This document shows positions 17,860 to 26,933 of a stretch of DNA of 64,000 bases, one piece after another. Under the pieces are notes generated by a model, which saw only the letters and a list, made by a program, of their open reading frames with translations, did no database searches and was not told the DNA's origin. The stretch covers positions 124,001 to 188,000 of the forward strand of contig NZ_JAJFZM010000004.1 of the NCBI RefSeq assembly GCF_020733705.1. Direction: 5' to 3'. Within the stretch, counting starts at the first letter, position 1. Each line of letters starts with the position of its first letter. Both the position numbers and the translations under genes were made by a program. The DNA is from Nocardia australiensis. Lineage in GTDB: Bacteria > Actinomycetota > Actinomycetes > Mycobacteriales > Mycobacteriaceae.

Positions 17860-18672
17860 ATGACGGGCGCGGCGCAGTGGGCGCGTGGAGGCATGTCGAT
17901 CGGCTCCGTGCTCGACCTGCTGCGCCCGGATTTCCCGGATATCACCATCTCGAAGATCCGCTTCCTCGAGGCCGAGGGCTTGATCCGGCCGGAGCGGACT
18001 CCGTCCGGATACCGCCGGTTCTCGATCGCCGATTGTGAACGGCTCCGGTTCGTACTGACCGCGCAACGCGATCAGTATCTGCCGCTGAAGGTGATCAAGG
18101 AACAGCTAGAAGCGATCGACAGTGGTGCGGCGTCGCTCGGTGTGCGGGAAGCCCGCGCCCGGGCGCACTCCATTCGCGACGCCGAACTACCCACCCCATC
18201 GGCGACCGGTCACAACGGGCGGACCGCCGGAGTTACGCAACCGCGCAAGCTCGGTGTCGTCCCAGGGGAGGTCTCACCGGATGAGCTGCGATTCGATCAC
18301 GAAATCCGGCTCACCCGTGCGGATCTGCTCGCGCAAGCCGAGATCGACGAGAAATTCCTGAACGATCTTGTCCGCGCGAACCTGATCGCACCGGGCGCCG
18401 CAGGCTTCTTCGACGCGGACGCGGTGACGCTCGCGAGGACCGCGAAGGCGATGGCGGAATTCGGCCTGGAGGCACGGCATTTGCGCGCCTTCAAACTTGC
18501 GGCGGATCGGGAGGCGGCGCTGGTCGCGCAGATCGCGGCACCGATCGCCAAGAGCCGGGACGCCGGGGCGCGTGCCAGGGCGGACGAAACCGTCCGCGAG
18601 CTCGCGGCGCTATCGCTGACATTGCACACGTGTCTGGTCAAGGCGTCGGTGCGGAACTCACTCGGCGGCTGA
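17860..18672 (+). CDS. ftsR: MerR-family regulator FtsR (Rv1828 type)
   Basis: A 270-residue MerR-type regulator. The N-terminal winged helix is clear (SIGSVLDLLRPDFPDITISK, then GYRRFS and QYLPLKVIKEQL) and is followed by a long helical C-terminal region (residues about 150-265) that is characteristic of the Rv1828/FtsR branch rather than metal-sensing MerR proteins. The Corynebacterium homologue activates ftsZ. Position between garA and DUF151 matches the conserved order. Confidence 0.88.
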   Translation: MTGAAQWARGGMSIGSVLDLLRPDFPDITISKIRFLEAEGLIRPERTPSGYRRFSIADCERLRFVLTAQRDQYLPLKVIKEQLEAIDSGAASLGVREARARAHSIRDAELPTPSATGHNGRTAGVTQPRKLGVVPGEVSPDELRFDHEIRLTRADLLAQAEIDEKFLNDLVRANLIAPGAAGFFDADAVTLARTAKAMAEFGLEARHLRAFKLAADREAALVAQIAAPIAKSRDAGARARADETVRELAALSLTLHTCLVKASVRNSLGG

Positions 18673-18822
18673 ACTTACGGTCACCGCCTACCGCTCGAGG
18701 CAACACGCCGATTTCGGCCGCACACGGATCGCTGCACCCCTCCTCGTTCGCTTAGACTCGGTGGTACGGCGAGCTCTGCGGGAGTCATGCTGGGTGGCCG
18801 GCGAGTATTGGGAGGCAGTGCG

Positions 18823-18903
18823 ATGAGTGAGCGCAGCGAGCGAGTGATGTCACGGTGTGCTTCGCGCACGCCGAAGCGCAGCGTTAGCGAGGCGCAGGCA
18901 TGA
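18823..18903 (+). CDS. Possible 26-residue leader peptide from a repeat-like sequence
   Basis: ATG 18823 has GGGAGG seven bases upstream and opens a frame reading MSERSERVMSRCASRTPKR, then SVSEAQA, whose TGA overlaps the ATG of the DUF151 gene (ATGA). The DNA is rich in GCAGCGAGCGAG-type repeats that I know as recurrent intergenic sequence in actinobacterial genomes. It could couple translation to the next gene, or be an inserted repeat that happens to be open. Confidence 0.35.
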   Translation: MSERSERVMSRCASRTPKRSVSEAQA

Positions 18904-19373
18904 GTGAAATGCGCGTGATCGGCATCCGGGTCGAGCAGCCACAGAACCAGCCGGTGCTATTGCTCCGTGAGGCATCCGGTGATCGGTATCTGCCGATCTG
19001 GATCGGACAGGCCGAGGCGACCGCGATCGTGCTCGAACAAGAGGGGGTAACCCCGATCCGTCCGTTGACCCACGATCTGATCAAGATCCTGATCAACGAT
19101 CTCGGGCACACCCTCAAAGAGGTCCGGATCGTCGATCTGCAAGAGGGCACCTTTTATGCGGATCTGGTCTTCGAGAACGACTTGCGTATCTCCGCGCGGC
19201 CGTCGGATTCGGTAGCGATCGCGTTGCGGGTCGGCTGCCCGATCTACGCCGAGGAGCCGGTACTCGAGGAGGCGGGTTTGGTCATGCCCGACGAGCGTGA
19301 GGACGAGGTCGAGAAGTTCAAAGAGTTCCTCGAATCGGTCTCGCCGGATGACTTCAAAGCCACTGACAGCTGA
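18900..19373 (+). CDS. Bifunctional nuclease family protein (DUF151, Rv1829 type)
   Basis: A 157-residue DUF151 protein, complete from EMRVIGIRVEQPQNQPVLLL to the acidic C-terminal tail. Characteristic parts are YLPIWIGQAEATAI, RPLTHDLIKILINDL and ISARPSDSVAIALRVGCPIY. Plant and Thermotoga members have been described as nucleases or structural orphans; the role in actinobacteria is unknown. Neighbouring FtsR and ResR-like regulators are conserved in order, which suggests linked regulation of growth. Its ATG overlaps a short upstream frame. Confidence 0.9.
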   Translation: MSEMRVIGIRVEQPQNQPVLLLREASGDRYLPIWIGQAEATAIVLEQEGVTPIRPLTHDLIKILINDLGHTLKEVRIVDLQEGTFYADLVFENDLRISARPSDSVAIALRVGCPIYAEEPVLEEAGLVMPDEREDEVEKFKEFLESVSPDDFKATDS

Positions 19374-19573
19374 GGAATCCGAACTATCTTTTAGACCTTA
19401 ACTACAGGTCGAGACTTTAACCGCGCGTCGCGCTTGGTCCGACGATGCGGCTCCCGGGACAATCATGGGGAGTAATCTCGATAGTTGGGCCACGTCCGTT
19501 ATGACTGGGTGTGTGGTCAACGGAGCCGGGTCATCGATGAGGCCACGGCGTCGGCGAAGCAAGGGAGTGGTCA

Positions 19574-20137
19574 GTGGCAGAGCAATCGCAGGGAGTGGTA
19601 CAGCCAGGCCTGTTCCCGGACGACTCGGTCCCCGACGATCTCGTCGGCTATCGCGTCCCCAGCGCATGCCAGGTCGCCGGGATCACCTACCGGCAGCTCG
19701 ACTACTGGGCGCGGACCGGTCTGGTCTTACCGTCCATTCGGAGTGCTGCGGGTTCGGGGAGTCAGCGACTATATTCGTTCAAGGACATTCTGGTCCTGAA
19801 GATCGTCAAACGACTGTTGGACGCCGGGATCTCGCTCCAGAACATCAGGATCGCGGTCGACCATCTGCGCAGTCGCGGCGTGCAGGATTTGGCTGGAATC
19901 ACGCTGTTCTCCGATGGCACCTCGGTGTATGAGTGCACCTCGGCCGAGGAGGTAGTTGATTTACTGCAAGGTGGGCAGGGCGTGTTCGGTATCGCGGTCG
20001 GCGGCGCCATGCGTGAACTGACCGGAGCGATCGCCAACTTCCCGGCCGAGCGGGCCGTGAGCGGCACCGCCTCCGATCGTCCGGAGGACGAGCTGTCCTA
20101 CCGTCGCAAGGCGAGGATGAACCGCAAGACAGGGTAG
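19574..20137 (+). CDS. MerR-family regulator, Rv1830 (ResR/McdR) type
   Basis: A 187-residue protein with an N-terminal MerR winged helix (GYRVPSACQVAGITYRQLDY, then WARTGLVLPS, RLYSFKDILVLKIVKRLLDAGIS) and a C-terminal region matching Rv1830, a regulator tied to growth and cell division in mycobacteria. GTG 19574 follows AAGGGAG. It lies between DUF151 and gcvP, as in mycobacteria. A terminator follows, so gcvP is transcribed separately. Confidence 0.88.
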   Translation: MAEQSQGVVQPGLFPDDSVPDDLVGYRVPSACQVAGITYRQLDYWARTGLVLPSIRSAAGSGSQRLYSFKDILVLKIVKRLLDAGISLQNIRIAVDHLRSRGVQDLAGITLFSDGTSVYECTSAEEVVDLLQGGQGVFGIAVGGAMRELTGAIANFPAERAVSGTASDRPEDELSYRRKARMNRKTG

Positions 20138-20154
20138 GAATTACCGACAGGAGT

Positions 20155-20185
20155 TGCCCGTCGTACTGGGGCGGGCATTCTTTTT
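20155..20185 (+). terminator. Hairpin terminator with T-run
   Basis: TGCCCG (20155-20160) pairs with CGGGCA (20172-20177), followed by TTCTTTTT. It ends the MerR transcript before the glycine riboswitch. Confidence 0.6.
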
Positions 20186-20271
20186 GCCCAACGTAACGAG
20201 GACGACACCATCACTCCTGGGTCCCGTGGCGCGCATGCGGCTGGGCTCCGCATAAACTTACGAGGCGTCGC

Positions 20272-20502
20272 CGCCGTGCGGGAGAGTCTCGGACTTGATA
20301 AGAGTTCCGGGCGCCGAAGGAGCAGCACCTCCCCGTCAATCTCTCAGGCAAACGGACCGTACGGGCTTCGATGTCTCTGGAAAGTGGCGATTTCCGCGTG
20401 ATAGTGCGGATATCGCCCGCCCATGGGGAAAGGTTGCCGGCCCGCGCGCGCTGCGGCAGCCGAATCTCTCAGGCTCCACGACAGAGGGGGAGGGCTGGTA
20501 CC
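20272..20502 (+). ncRNA. Tandem glycine riboswitch upstream of gcvP
   Basis: Two aptamers in series. The first has GCGGGAGAG, GCGCCGAAGGAGCA (about 20320-20334), TCTCTCAGGCA (20340-20350) and GTCTCTGGAAAG. The second has CCCATGGGGAAAG, then GCCGAATCTCTCAGGC (about 20460-20475) and ends near GAGGGGGAGGG. These are the conserved cores of glycine aptamers. Two glycines are sensed and, in the gene class known, gcv expression is switched on. The ribosome-binding site of gcvP lies about 30 bases after the second aptamer. Confidence 0.92.
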
Positions 20503-20543
20503 CGTCGACCGCGTGGTCGACCCGCCCGACCTTGGGAGCTGCC

Positions 20544-23354
20544 GTGACTCGATCATTCGCCGACCGCCATATCGGACCCGACCGGGACGAACTCGCCCGG
20601 ATCCTGGACGTCGTCGGCGTCGGTTCGCTTGATGACCTCGCCACTGCGGCGCTACCTGCGGGGATTCTGGATGGTTCCGGGCTCGAGGTGTTGCCACTCG
20701 CGGCCACCGAGCATGAGGTGCTCTCCGAGCTCGCCGCCCTCGCGCATTCGAATACCGCCGCCACCTCGATGATCGGGCTGGGCTATTACGACACCTTGAC
20801 CCCGCCCGTGCTGGTGCGCAGCCTGCTGGAGAACCCGGCTTGGTACACCGCCTATACGCCTTATCAGCCGGAGATCAGCCAGGGCCGTCTCGAAGCGTTG
20901 CTCAACTTCCAGACCATGGTGTCGGACCTGACTGCCATGGAGGTCGCCAATTCCTCCATGCTCGATGAGGCCACCGCGGCGGCCGAGGCGATGACGTTGC
21001 TGCGCCGGGCCGGGCGATCCAAATCCGAGCGCCTGCTTATCGACACCGATCTGTTTCCGCAGACCAAGACTGTGCTCTACACCCGGGCTGAGCCGCTGGG
21101 CATCGAGATCGTCGAATCGGATCTGGCTGCCGGGTTGCCGGAGGGTGAATTCTTCGGTGTGCTGGTGCAGGTTCCCGGCGCCTCGGGCCAGGTCTGCGAC
21201 TGGGCCGCACTCATCGAGGCGGCGCATGAACGCGGTGCGCTGGTGGCTGTCGGCGCGGACCTGCTCGCGTTGACGCTGATCACCCCGCCGGGGGAGCAGG
21301 GCGCGGACGTGTGTTTCGGCACCACCCAGCGTTTCGGGGTTCCGATGGGGTTCGGGGGCCCGCACGCGGGGTATCTGTCGGTGCATTCCGAGCACGCGCG
21401 TCAGCTGCCCGGACGACTGGTCGGTGTGTCGGTGGATGTGGACGGTACGATGGCATATCGGCTGGCCTTGCAGACGCGTGAGCAGCATATTCGCCGGGAA
21501 AAAGCGACCTCGAATATCTGTACCGCGCAGGTGCTGCTTGCCATCGTGGCCGCGATGTACGCCAGCTACCACGGGCCCGACGGTTTGCGCGATATCGCGC
21601 GACGGGTCCATCGGCACGCGACGGCGATCGCGGCCGGGCTCGACGGTGCGGTGGTGCACGACAACTTCTTCGACACCGTGTTGGCGCATATTCCGGGTGG
21701 TGCGGAAGCCGTTGTGGCGAAGGCGAAGTCGCGCGGTATCAATCTGCGGCTGGTGGATGCCGATCACGTCGGGATTGCCTGCGATGAGGCGACGACCGGC
21801 GCGCATGTCGCGGCCGTACTCGAATCCTTTGGTACGGCACTGACTTCCGACGCGGGTTCGGTCGCGACGCCGGTGGAGTCCATCGAGACGCGCGCCTCGG
21901 AGTACCTCACTCATCCGGCATTCACCAGCTATCACACAGAGACCGCGATGCTGCGGTTCCTACGGCGACTGTCCGACAAGGATATCGCGTTGGACCGCAG
22001 CATGATTCCGCTCGGCTCCTGCACCATGAAGCTCAACGCGACCGCCGAGATGGAAGCGATCACCTGGCCCGGTTTCGCGCGCGTGCACCCGTACGCGCCG
22101 GTCGAGGACGCGCCCGGTCTGTTGCGAGTGATCCACGATCTGGAGGACTGGCTCTCGGCCATCACCGGTTACGACTCGGTCAGCCTACAGCCGAACGCGG
22201 GGAGCCAGGGTGAATACGCGGGTTTGCTCGCTATCCGTCGCTATCACCTGGATCGCGGTGACACACACCGGGATACGTGCCTGATCCCCTCCAGCGCACA
22301 CGGCACCAATGCCGCGTCGGCGGCTATGGCCGGGCTGCGTGTCGAGGTGGTGAAGTGCCGCGATAACGGTGACGTTGATCTCGACGATCTGCGCAGCAAG
22401 ATCGCCGACCACGCCGACCGACTGGCCTGCATTATGATCACCTACCCGTCCACACACGGTGTCTACGAGCACGAGGTCGCCGAGTTGTGCGCACTGGTGC
22501 ACGATGCGGGTGGCCAGGTATACGTTGACGGCGCGAACCTGAACGCGCTTGTCGGACTTGCCCGTCCGGGCCGATTCGGCGGCGATGTCAGCCACCTGAA
22601 CCTGCACAAGACCTTCTGTATCCCACACGGCGGTGGCGGACCCGGTGTCGGCCCGGTGGCGGTGCGATCACATCTGGCGCCCTACCTGCCGGGCGATCCT
22701 CGCGAGCCCGGATCGCACGCGGTGTCGGCGGCCGCATACGGTTCGGCATCGATTCTGCCGATTACCTGGGCCTATATTCGGATGATGGGCGCCGAGGGGC
22801 TGCGTAACGCCACGCTGACCGCGATCGCCTCGGCCAACTACATCGCGCGCAGGCTTGACGCATACTTCTCGGTTCTCTACACCGGCGAGCACGGTATCAT
22901 CGCGCACGAGTGCATCCTGGATCTGCGTGGGATCACCAAGAAGACCGGCATCACGGTCGATGACGTGGCAAAGCGCTTGGCGGACTATGGCTTTCACGCG
23001 CCGACGATGAGCTTCCCGGTCGCGGGCACGCTCATGGTCGAGCCCACCGAGAGCGAGAACCTGACCGAGATCGACGAATTCATCCGCGCGATGATCGCCA
23101 TCCGCGGCGAGATCGACCAGGTCGCCGCGGGCGTATGGCCGGTGCAGGACAATCCGCTGCGCGGCGCACCACATACGGCGGCCTGCCTGGTCGGGGAATG
23201 GGATCACCCGTACAGTCGCGAGATCGCGGTGTTCCCGCAGGGTATCGCCCCCGATCGGGGCAAGGTGTGGCCTGCCGTGCGCCGCATCGACGGCGCCTTC
23301 GGCGACCGGAATCTGGTGTGCTCGTGCCCGCCGTTGGAGGCATACGCGGACTGA
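20544..23354 (+). CDS. gcvP: Glycine dehydrogenase (decarboxylating), glycine cleavage P protein
   Basis: A 936-residue PLP enzyme that decarboxylates glycine and passes the aminomethyl group to lipoyl-GcvH. It is the single-chain (P1-P2 fused) form. The PLP lysine is in HLNLHKTFCIPHGGGGPG, and the N-terminal half has YTPYQPEISQGRLEALLNFQ-type P1 motifs. The frame is open back to 20295 through the riboswitch; GTG 20544 is the real start because GGGAGC precedes it and the protein then begins TRSFADRHIG like its homologues. Expression is under the tandem glycine riboswitch. Confidence 0.97.
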   Translation: MTRSFADRHIGPDRDELARILDVVGVGSLDDLATAALPAGILDGSGLEVLPLAATEHEVLSELAALAHSNTAATSMIGLGYYDTLTPPVLVRSLLENPAWYTAYTPYQPEISQGRLEALLNFQTMVSDLTAMEVANSSMLDEATAAAEAMTLLRRAGRSKSERLLIDTDLFPQTKTVLYTRAEPLGIEIVESDLAAGLPEGEFFGVLVQVPGASGQVCDWAALIEAAHERGALVAVGADLLALTLITPPGEQGADVCFGTTQRFGVPMGFGGPHAGYLSVHSEHARQLPGRLVGVSVDVDGTMAYRLALQTREQHIRREKATSNICTAQVLLAIVAAMYASYHGPDGLRDIARRVHRHATAIAAGLDGAVVHDNFFDTVLAHIPGGAEAVVAKAKSRGINLRLVDADHVGIACDEATTGAHVAAVLESFGTALTSDAGSVATPVESIETRASEYLTHPAFTSYHTETAMLRFLRRLSDKDIALDRSMIPLGSCTMKLNATAEMEAITWPGFARVHPYAPVEDAPGLLRVIHDLEDWLSAITGYDSVSLQPNAGSQGEYAGLLAIRRYHLDRGDTHRDTCLIPSSAHGTNAASAAMAGLRVEVVKCRDNGDVDLDDLRSKIADHADRLACIMITYPSTHGVYEHEVAELCALVHDAGGQVYVDGANLNALVGLARPGRFGGDVSHLNLHKTFCIPHGGGGPGVGPVAVRSHLAPYLPGDPREPGSHAVSAAAYGSASILPITWAYIRMMGAEGLRNATLTAIASANYIARRLDAYFSVLYTGEHGIIAHECILDLRGITKKTGITVDDVAKRLADYGFHAPTMSFPVAGTLMVEPTESENLTEIDEFIRAMIAIRGEIDQVAAGVWPVQDNPLRGAPHTAACLVGEWDHPYSREIAVFPQGIAPDRGKVWPAVRRIDGAFGDRNLVCSCPPLEAYAD

Positions 23355-23396
23355 TCGCGGTATGGTCCGAGCTGGTCGTCGCCAGCGGCGAGTCGT

Positions 23397-23424
23397 CCAG
23401 GTGGTGGGTGGGCTGACCACCTGG
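23397..23424 (+). terminator. Terminator after gcvP
   Basis: CCAGGTGGT (23397-23405) pairs perfectly with ACCACCTGG (23416-23424); a CTCTTTT stretch follows about 8 bases later. Confidence 0.65.
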
Positions 23425-23562
23425 TGACTACTCTTTTGCTCGCTTGTTCACCTCCTCGCGAAAGGCCTACATGGCCGTCGACCGGAATTGCGTGAAGTAC
23501 ACCCGAAGCGCAATCCATTTGATGCTGAAGCGATTTGACGCACGGCGGCCAGCTTTTGCATA

Positions 23563-23590
23563 TTGACAGACGTGTCATTTAGTGGATAAC
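23563..23590 (+). promoter_or_regulatory. Candidate promoter with palindromic operator before the dikinase-like cassette
   Basis: TTGACA (23563-23568) and GATAAC (23585-23590) are 16 bp apart. The inverted repeat TGACA-gacg-TGTCA (23564-23577) overlaps the -35 element. A related GACAT...ATGTC palindrome lies in front of the TetR gene at 29272-29287. The rest of the 538-bp gap 23355-23892 shows nothing else recognisable. Confidence 0.4.
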
Positions 23591-23892
23591 CTCACGTCTG
23601 CGCAGTGACTTTGGGCGCTGGCGTGACCAGCCATCGCGACCGTGTTCCCGCGCGCCCGTTCACTGTCCACATCCGCGCGCATCCACGCCGCGCCGGCGAC
23701 CGGAGGTACCGTCACCCCGCTGCCGGATCCGTTGTAATCGAACCCGTTGATCGTGCGTGAGCACAACAGGTGTATCCGACTGTGCCACAAGTACGCCCGG
23801 CATTTGGTAGCACGTCGCAGGTACTGGACGCGTCGCAACGCCACCGCCTGAATCTGCATCTCGTCAGCGCATCCGAACCAGAAAGGACCTCG

Positions 23893-24789
23893 ATGACATC
23901 CGTCGCACCGACCGAGCGAAATTGGGGCAAGCTAGCCGAGCCGATCCGCGCCGACGCCGCAGGCGCAGGTGAACCGGTATGGAAGGACAACGCCTACCTC
24001 TCCTTCTGGGACCCCGCTGCGCAGGTATTCGGCACATTGCACGTCTCGACCTCGCCGAACGCGCCCAACGCCCGCCGCGCTCGCGCCAGTATCTCCGTGG
24101 CAGGTCGGGTCGTCGAGGTCATCGAACCGCTGGATGCGGGAACATTCAGTAGCGACAGCATCCACTTCGGCCTCGACGGCAGCGTGCGGGTCGATCATCC
24201 AACCGTTCGAGCCGAACTCAGCAACGCCCCGCTGTTCGCCGCCGCCGACTACGGCACCAACAATGTCATTCCGCCGCTCGTACCCGGCAAACCGCTCCAG
24301 CACTTCCAGCAGGCGTGCACCGTCGCCGGCAGCGTGACGCTCGATGGGACGACGGTCACCACCGCCGGTCACGGAATGCGCGATCGCACCTGGGGATTCC
24401 GTGACGAGTCGTCGCAATGGATCGAGTTCGCCGCACTGTTCATGGTGGACGAGTCGACCTTTATCTCGGCCATGAAGTTCCGCGGCGCCGATGATGCGCT
24501 GACCGCCGACGGGTTCGTCATCGACAGCACACGGTCGACACAGATCACCGGCATCACCTTCGCGCGCGACGCGGCCGCCCAATACCGCTGGGCCCGTCTC
24601 GAACTCGCCGACAACAGCACTCGGGTGGTATCGATCCACGACCGCCTCGGCGGGTTCCGAATCCCTGCGGGCCCCACCGAGACCGAAGGGCCCGCATTGG
24701 GAGCCTATGACGACTTCATGTTGCTCGAGAGCGAAGGGCGTTGCGGCGGAGGAATTTTCGAGCAGGCGATCCTGCATCGGGTCGCCTAG
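23893..24789 (+). CDS. AttH/CrtC-like protein (hydroxyneurosporene synthase fold)
   Basis: A 298-residue protein without signal peptide. The pattern WKDNAYLSFWDPAAQVFGTLH, the GHGMRDRTWGFRD segment near residue 170 and repeated beta-strand stretches fit the AttH/CrtC-like beta-barrel proteins that are common next to lipid and terpenoid genes in actinobacteria (often annotated DUF7064/DUF7065). No catalytic assignment is possible. ATG 23893 follows GAAAGGA; the open frame begins 41 codons earlier without a ribosome-binding site. It is the first gene of the cassette that holds the split dikinase-like pair. Confidence 0.6.
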   Translation: MTSVAPTERNWGKLAEPIRADAAGAGEPVWKDNAYLSFWDPAAQVFGTLHVSTSPNAPNARRARASISVAGRVVEVIEPLDAGTFSSDSIHFGLDGSVRVDHPTVRAELSNAPLFAAADYGTNNVIPPLVPGKPLQHFQQACTVAGSVTLDGTTVTTAGHGMRDRTWGFRDESSQWIEFAALFMVDESTFISAMKFRGADDALTADGFVIDSTRSTQITGITFARDAAAQYRWARLELADNSTRVVSIHDRLGGFRIPAGPTETEGPALGAYDDFMLLESEGRCGGGIFEQAILHRVA

Positions 24790-24816
24790 TACGCGTCGAG
24801 AGAAAGTAGGCACACC

Positions 24817-25431
24817 ATGTCACAGATCCTCCACGTACTTCAGGCTGCGCGATTGAAAGGCAGGCCGAGCGAGTCCGATCTGGCCGCTGCCGCGGGCCTC
24901 GCTGACACGGAAATCTCCGTGGTAGTCGAGTCGCTCATCGCTGCGGGCGAGGTCGAGCGCGTCGGAATACGCGTCAAACTCACCACTGCGGGCCGGGCCC
25001 GGCTCGACACCTTGCTGGCCGCCGAGCGCGCCGCCATCGACCAGGCGCTGCTGCGACAGCGCTACCACGACTTCGATGACGTCAATACGGATTTCAAACA
25101 GTTGGTCACCGATTGGCAGCTCATCGATGGAGTACGCCCGAACGACCACACCGACGCCGAGTACGATGCCCGCATCGTTGCTCGGCTGGCCGATCTGCAC
25201 GTGCGCTTCGCACCGCTGCTCGCGACATTCATCGAACTCGCGCCACGGCTCTCGGAATACCCGAACCGGTTCGCCTCGGCGGTGGAGAAGGTCCAATCCG
25301 GTGACCCGACCTGGTTCGCGCGCCCGCTCATCGACAGTTACCACACGGTCTGGTTCGAACTGCACGAGGAACTGATCGGACTCGCGGGTCTGTCTCGGGT
25401 GCGGGAGGCTGCTGCGGGAAGGGCGGAATGA
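24817..25431 (+). CDS. Winged-helix domain protein of unknown role
   Basis: A 204-residue protein. Residues 1-65 look like a winged-helix domain (ILHVLQAARLKGRPSESDLA, then a recognition-like helix and a wing KLTTAGRARLDTLL). The remaining 140 residues are helical, contain DFKQLVTDWQLIDG and many acidic positions, and resemble nothing I recognise. It overlaps the next gene by four bases, so it is tightly coupled to the dikinase-like enzyme. Either a regulator or, more likely from the coupling, a specificity or adaptor subunit. Confidence 0.6.
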   Translation: MSQILHVLQAARLKGRPSESDLAAAAGLADTEISVVVESLIAAGEVERVGIRVKLTTAGRARLDTLLAAERAAIDQALLRQRYHDFDDVNTDFKQLVTDWQLIDGVRPNDHTDAEYDARIVARLADLHVRFAPLLATFIELAPRLSEYPNRFASAVEKVQSGDPTWFARPLIDSYHTVWFELHEELIGLAGLSRVREAAAGRAE

Positions 25432-26933
25432 CCTCGGCAGCGCTGGACCCTCCGTCGATTCTTGTCCTCGACTCCACCACCACCGGAGATCGGGACCTGC
25501 TCGGAGGCAAGGCGTGGAGTATCCAGCGGATGATGGCGCTCGGGATCCCCGTCCCCCCTGCGTTTGTCATCACCACCGACCTCTGCCGCCGCATGCGTGC
25601 TACTGGTGAGGCGCTGCCCGCAGACGTGTGGCGCGATGTGCCGGCTGCCGTGGCGGAACTGGAAGCGAGCACCGCACGTCGGTTCGCGGCAACCTCGCGG
25701 CCACTGCTCGTCTCCGTGCGCTCGGGCGCTGCGACCAGCATGCCGGGAATGATGGACACCATCCTCAATCTGGGCATGACCGACGAGGTGGAGCAGGCGC
25801 TCGCCGAACAGAGCGGCGATCCCACATTCGCCGCCGACACCCGCAGACGCTTCGACCAGCAGTTCGAGAAGGTTGTCGGCTGCCTGCCGCCCACGGACCC
25901 GTGGGAACAGCTGCGTCGCGCGATGGTCGCGGTGCTCGATTCGTGGAACTCACCGCGCGCGATCAGCTATCGCGAGAGCCGCGGGCTGCCACACGACGCC
26001 GGCACCGCGGTCACCGTGCAGGCAATGGTCTTCGGCAACCTCGACGACCGCTCGGGAACCGGTGTGCTGTTCACGCGCAACCCGCTCACCGGCGGTGCCG
26101 AAGCCTACGGTGAGTGGCTGCCACGCGGTCAGGGCGAGGATGTGGTGTCCGGACGCGCCGACGCCCTTGCCCTCGCCGATCTGGCGGCCACGATGCCCAC
26201 GGTCCATAGCGACCTGCTTGCCGCGGCCGCTCAGCTGGAAACCGACAGCCGCGACGTGCAGGACATCGAGTTCACCGTGGAGAGCGGCACCCTGTGGCTG
26301 TTGCAGGCGCGCGTGGCCAAGCGATCCCCCGAGGCTGCGATCCGGCATGCGGTGGTGTTGCGGCAGGAAGGTCTGATTACCGCCACCGAGGCGCTCGACC
26401 GGGTGCGGCCGGCCCATGTTCGATACTTGCTCGCCCCGCATCTCGATCAGGCCGACGTAGACATCACCGCGCCGGTGGCGACCGGAAAACCAGCCTGCCC
26501 AGGGATTGCGACCGGAACCGTCGTCATCGATGCCGTCGATGCCGAGCAACGAGCGGACCAGGGCGAAGCGGTGATTCTTGCCCGGCCGACCACCGATCCC
26601 GATGATGTGGCGGCGATGTCGGTCGCCGCCGCGGTGATCACCGAACTCGGCGGCTCGACCTCACATGCGGCGGTGGTCTGTCGAGAATTGGCCATTCCGT
26701 GCGTAGTCGGTTGTGGCACAGGGACACTCATGGCACTGGCGGGGCGAAAAGTCACCGTCGACGCCGCGACCGGCGTGGTGTATCCCGGCGAGTTCACGAT
26801 TGTGCCAGCCACCACCGTCGAAGATCCCGACATCGCGCTGCTCACCCAGTGGGCGTGCGCGGAATCCCCGTATGGCGCACCGGGTTCGCTGCCCGAGCTG
26901 CTCCAACGACGCAAGATGGAGAAGATTCGATGA
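25428..26933 (+). CDS. PPDK-like ATP-grasp plus phosphohistidine domains, no PEP barrel
   Basis: A 501-residue protein equal to the first two thirds of pyruvate phosphate dikinase. Residues about 20-330 match the ATP-binding region (LLGGKAWSIQRMMALGIPVP, SVRSGAATSMPGMMDTILNLG, GTGVLFTRNPLTGG, QGEDVVSG, DIEFTVESGTLWLLQARVAK). Residues about 350-450 are the swivelling domain with His413 in GGSTSHAAVVCREL. The C-terminal PEP/pyruvate barrel is absent; the protein stops after a short tail. It should phosphorylate His413 from ATP and hand phosphate to an acceptor other than pyruvate. Start overlaps the previous gene, stop overlaps the next (ATGA). Confidence 0.8.
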   Translation: MTSAALDPPSILVLDSTTTGDRDLLGGKAWSIQRMMALGIPVPPAFVITTDLCRRMRATGEALPADVWRDVPAAVAELEASTARRFAATSRPLLVSVRSGAATSMPGMMDTILNLGMTDEVEQALAEQSGDPTFAADTRRRFDQQFEKVVGCLPPTDPWEQLRRAMVAVLDSWNSPRAISYRESRGLPHDAGTAVTVQAMVFGNLDDRSGTGVLFTRNPLTGGAEAYGEWLPRGQGEDVVSGRADALALADLAATMPTVHSDLLAAAAQLETDSRDVQDIEFTVESGTLWLLQARVAKRSPEAAIRHAVVLRQEGLITATEALDRVRPAHVRYLLAPHLDQADVDITAPVATGKPACPGIATGTVVIDAVDAEQRADQGEAVILARPTTDPDDVAAMSVAAAVITELGGSTSHAAVVCRELAIPCVVGCGTGTLMALAGRKVTVDAATGVVYPGEFTIVPATTVEDPDIALLTQWACAESPYGAPGSLPELLQRRKMEKIR

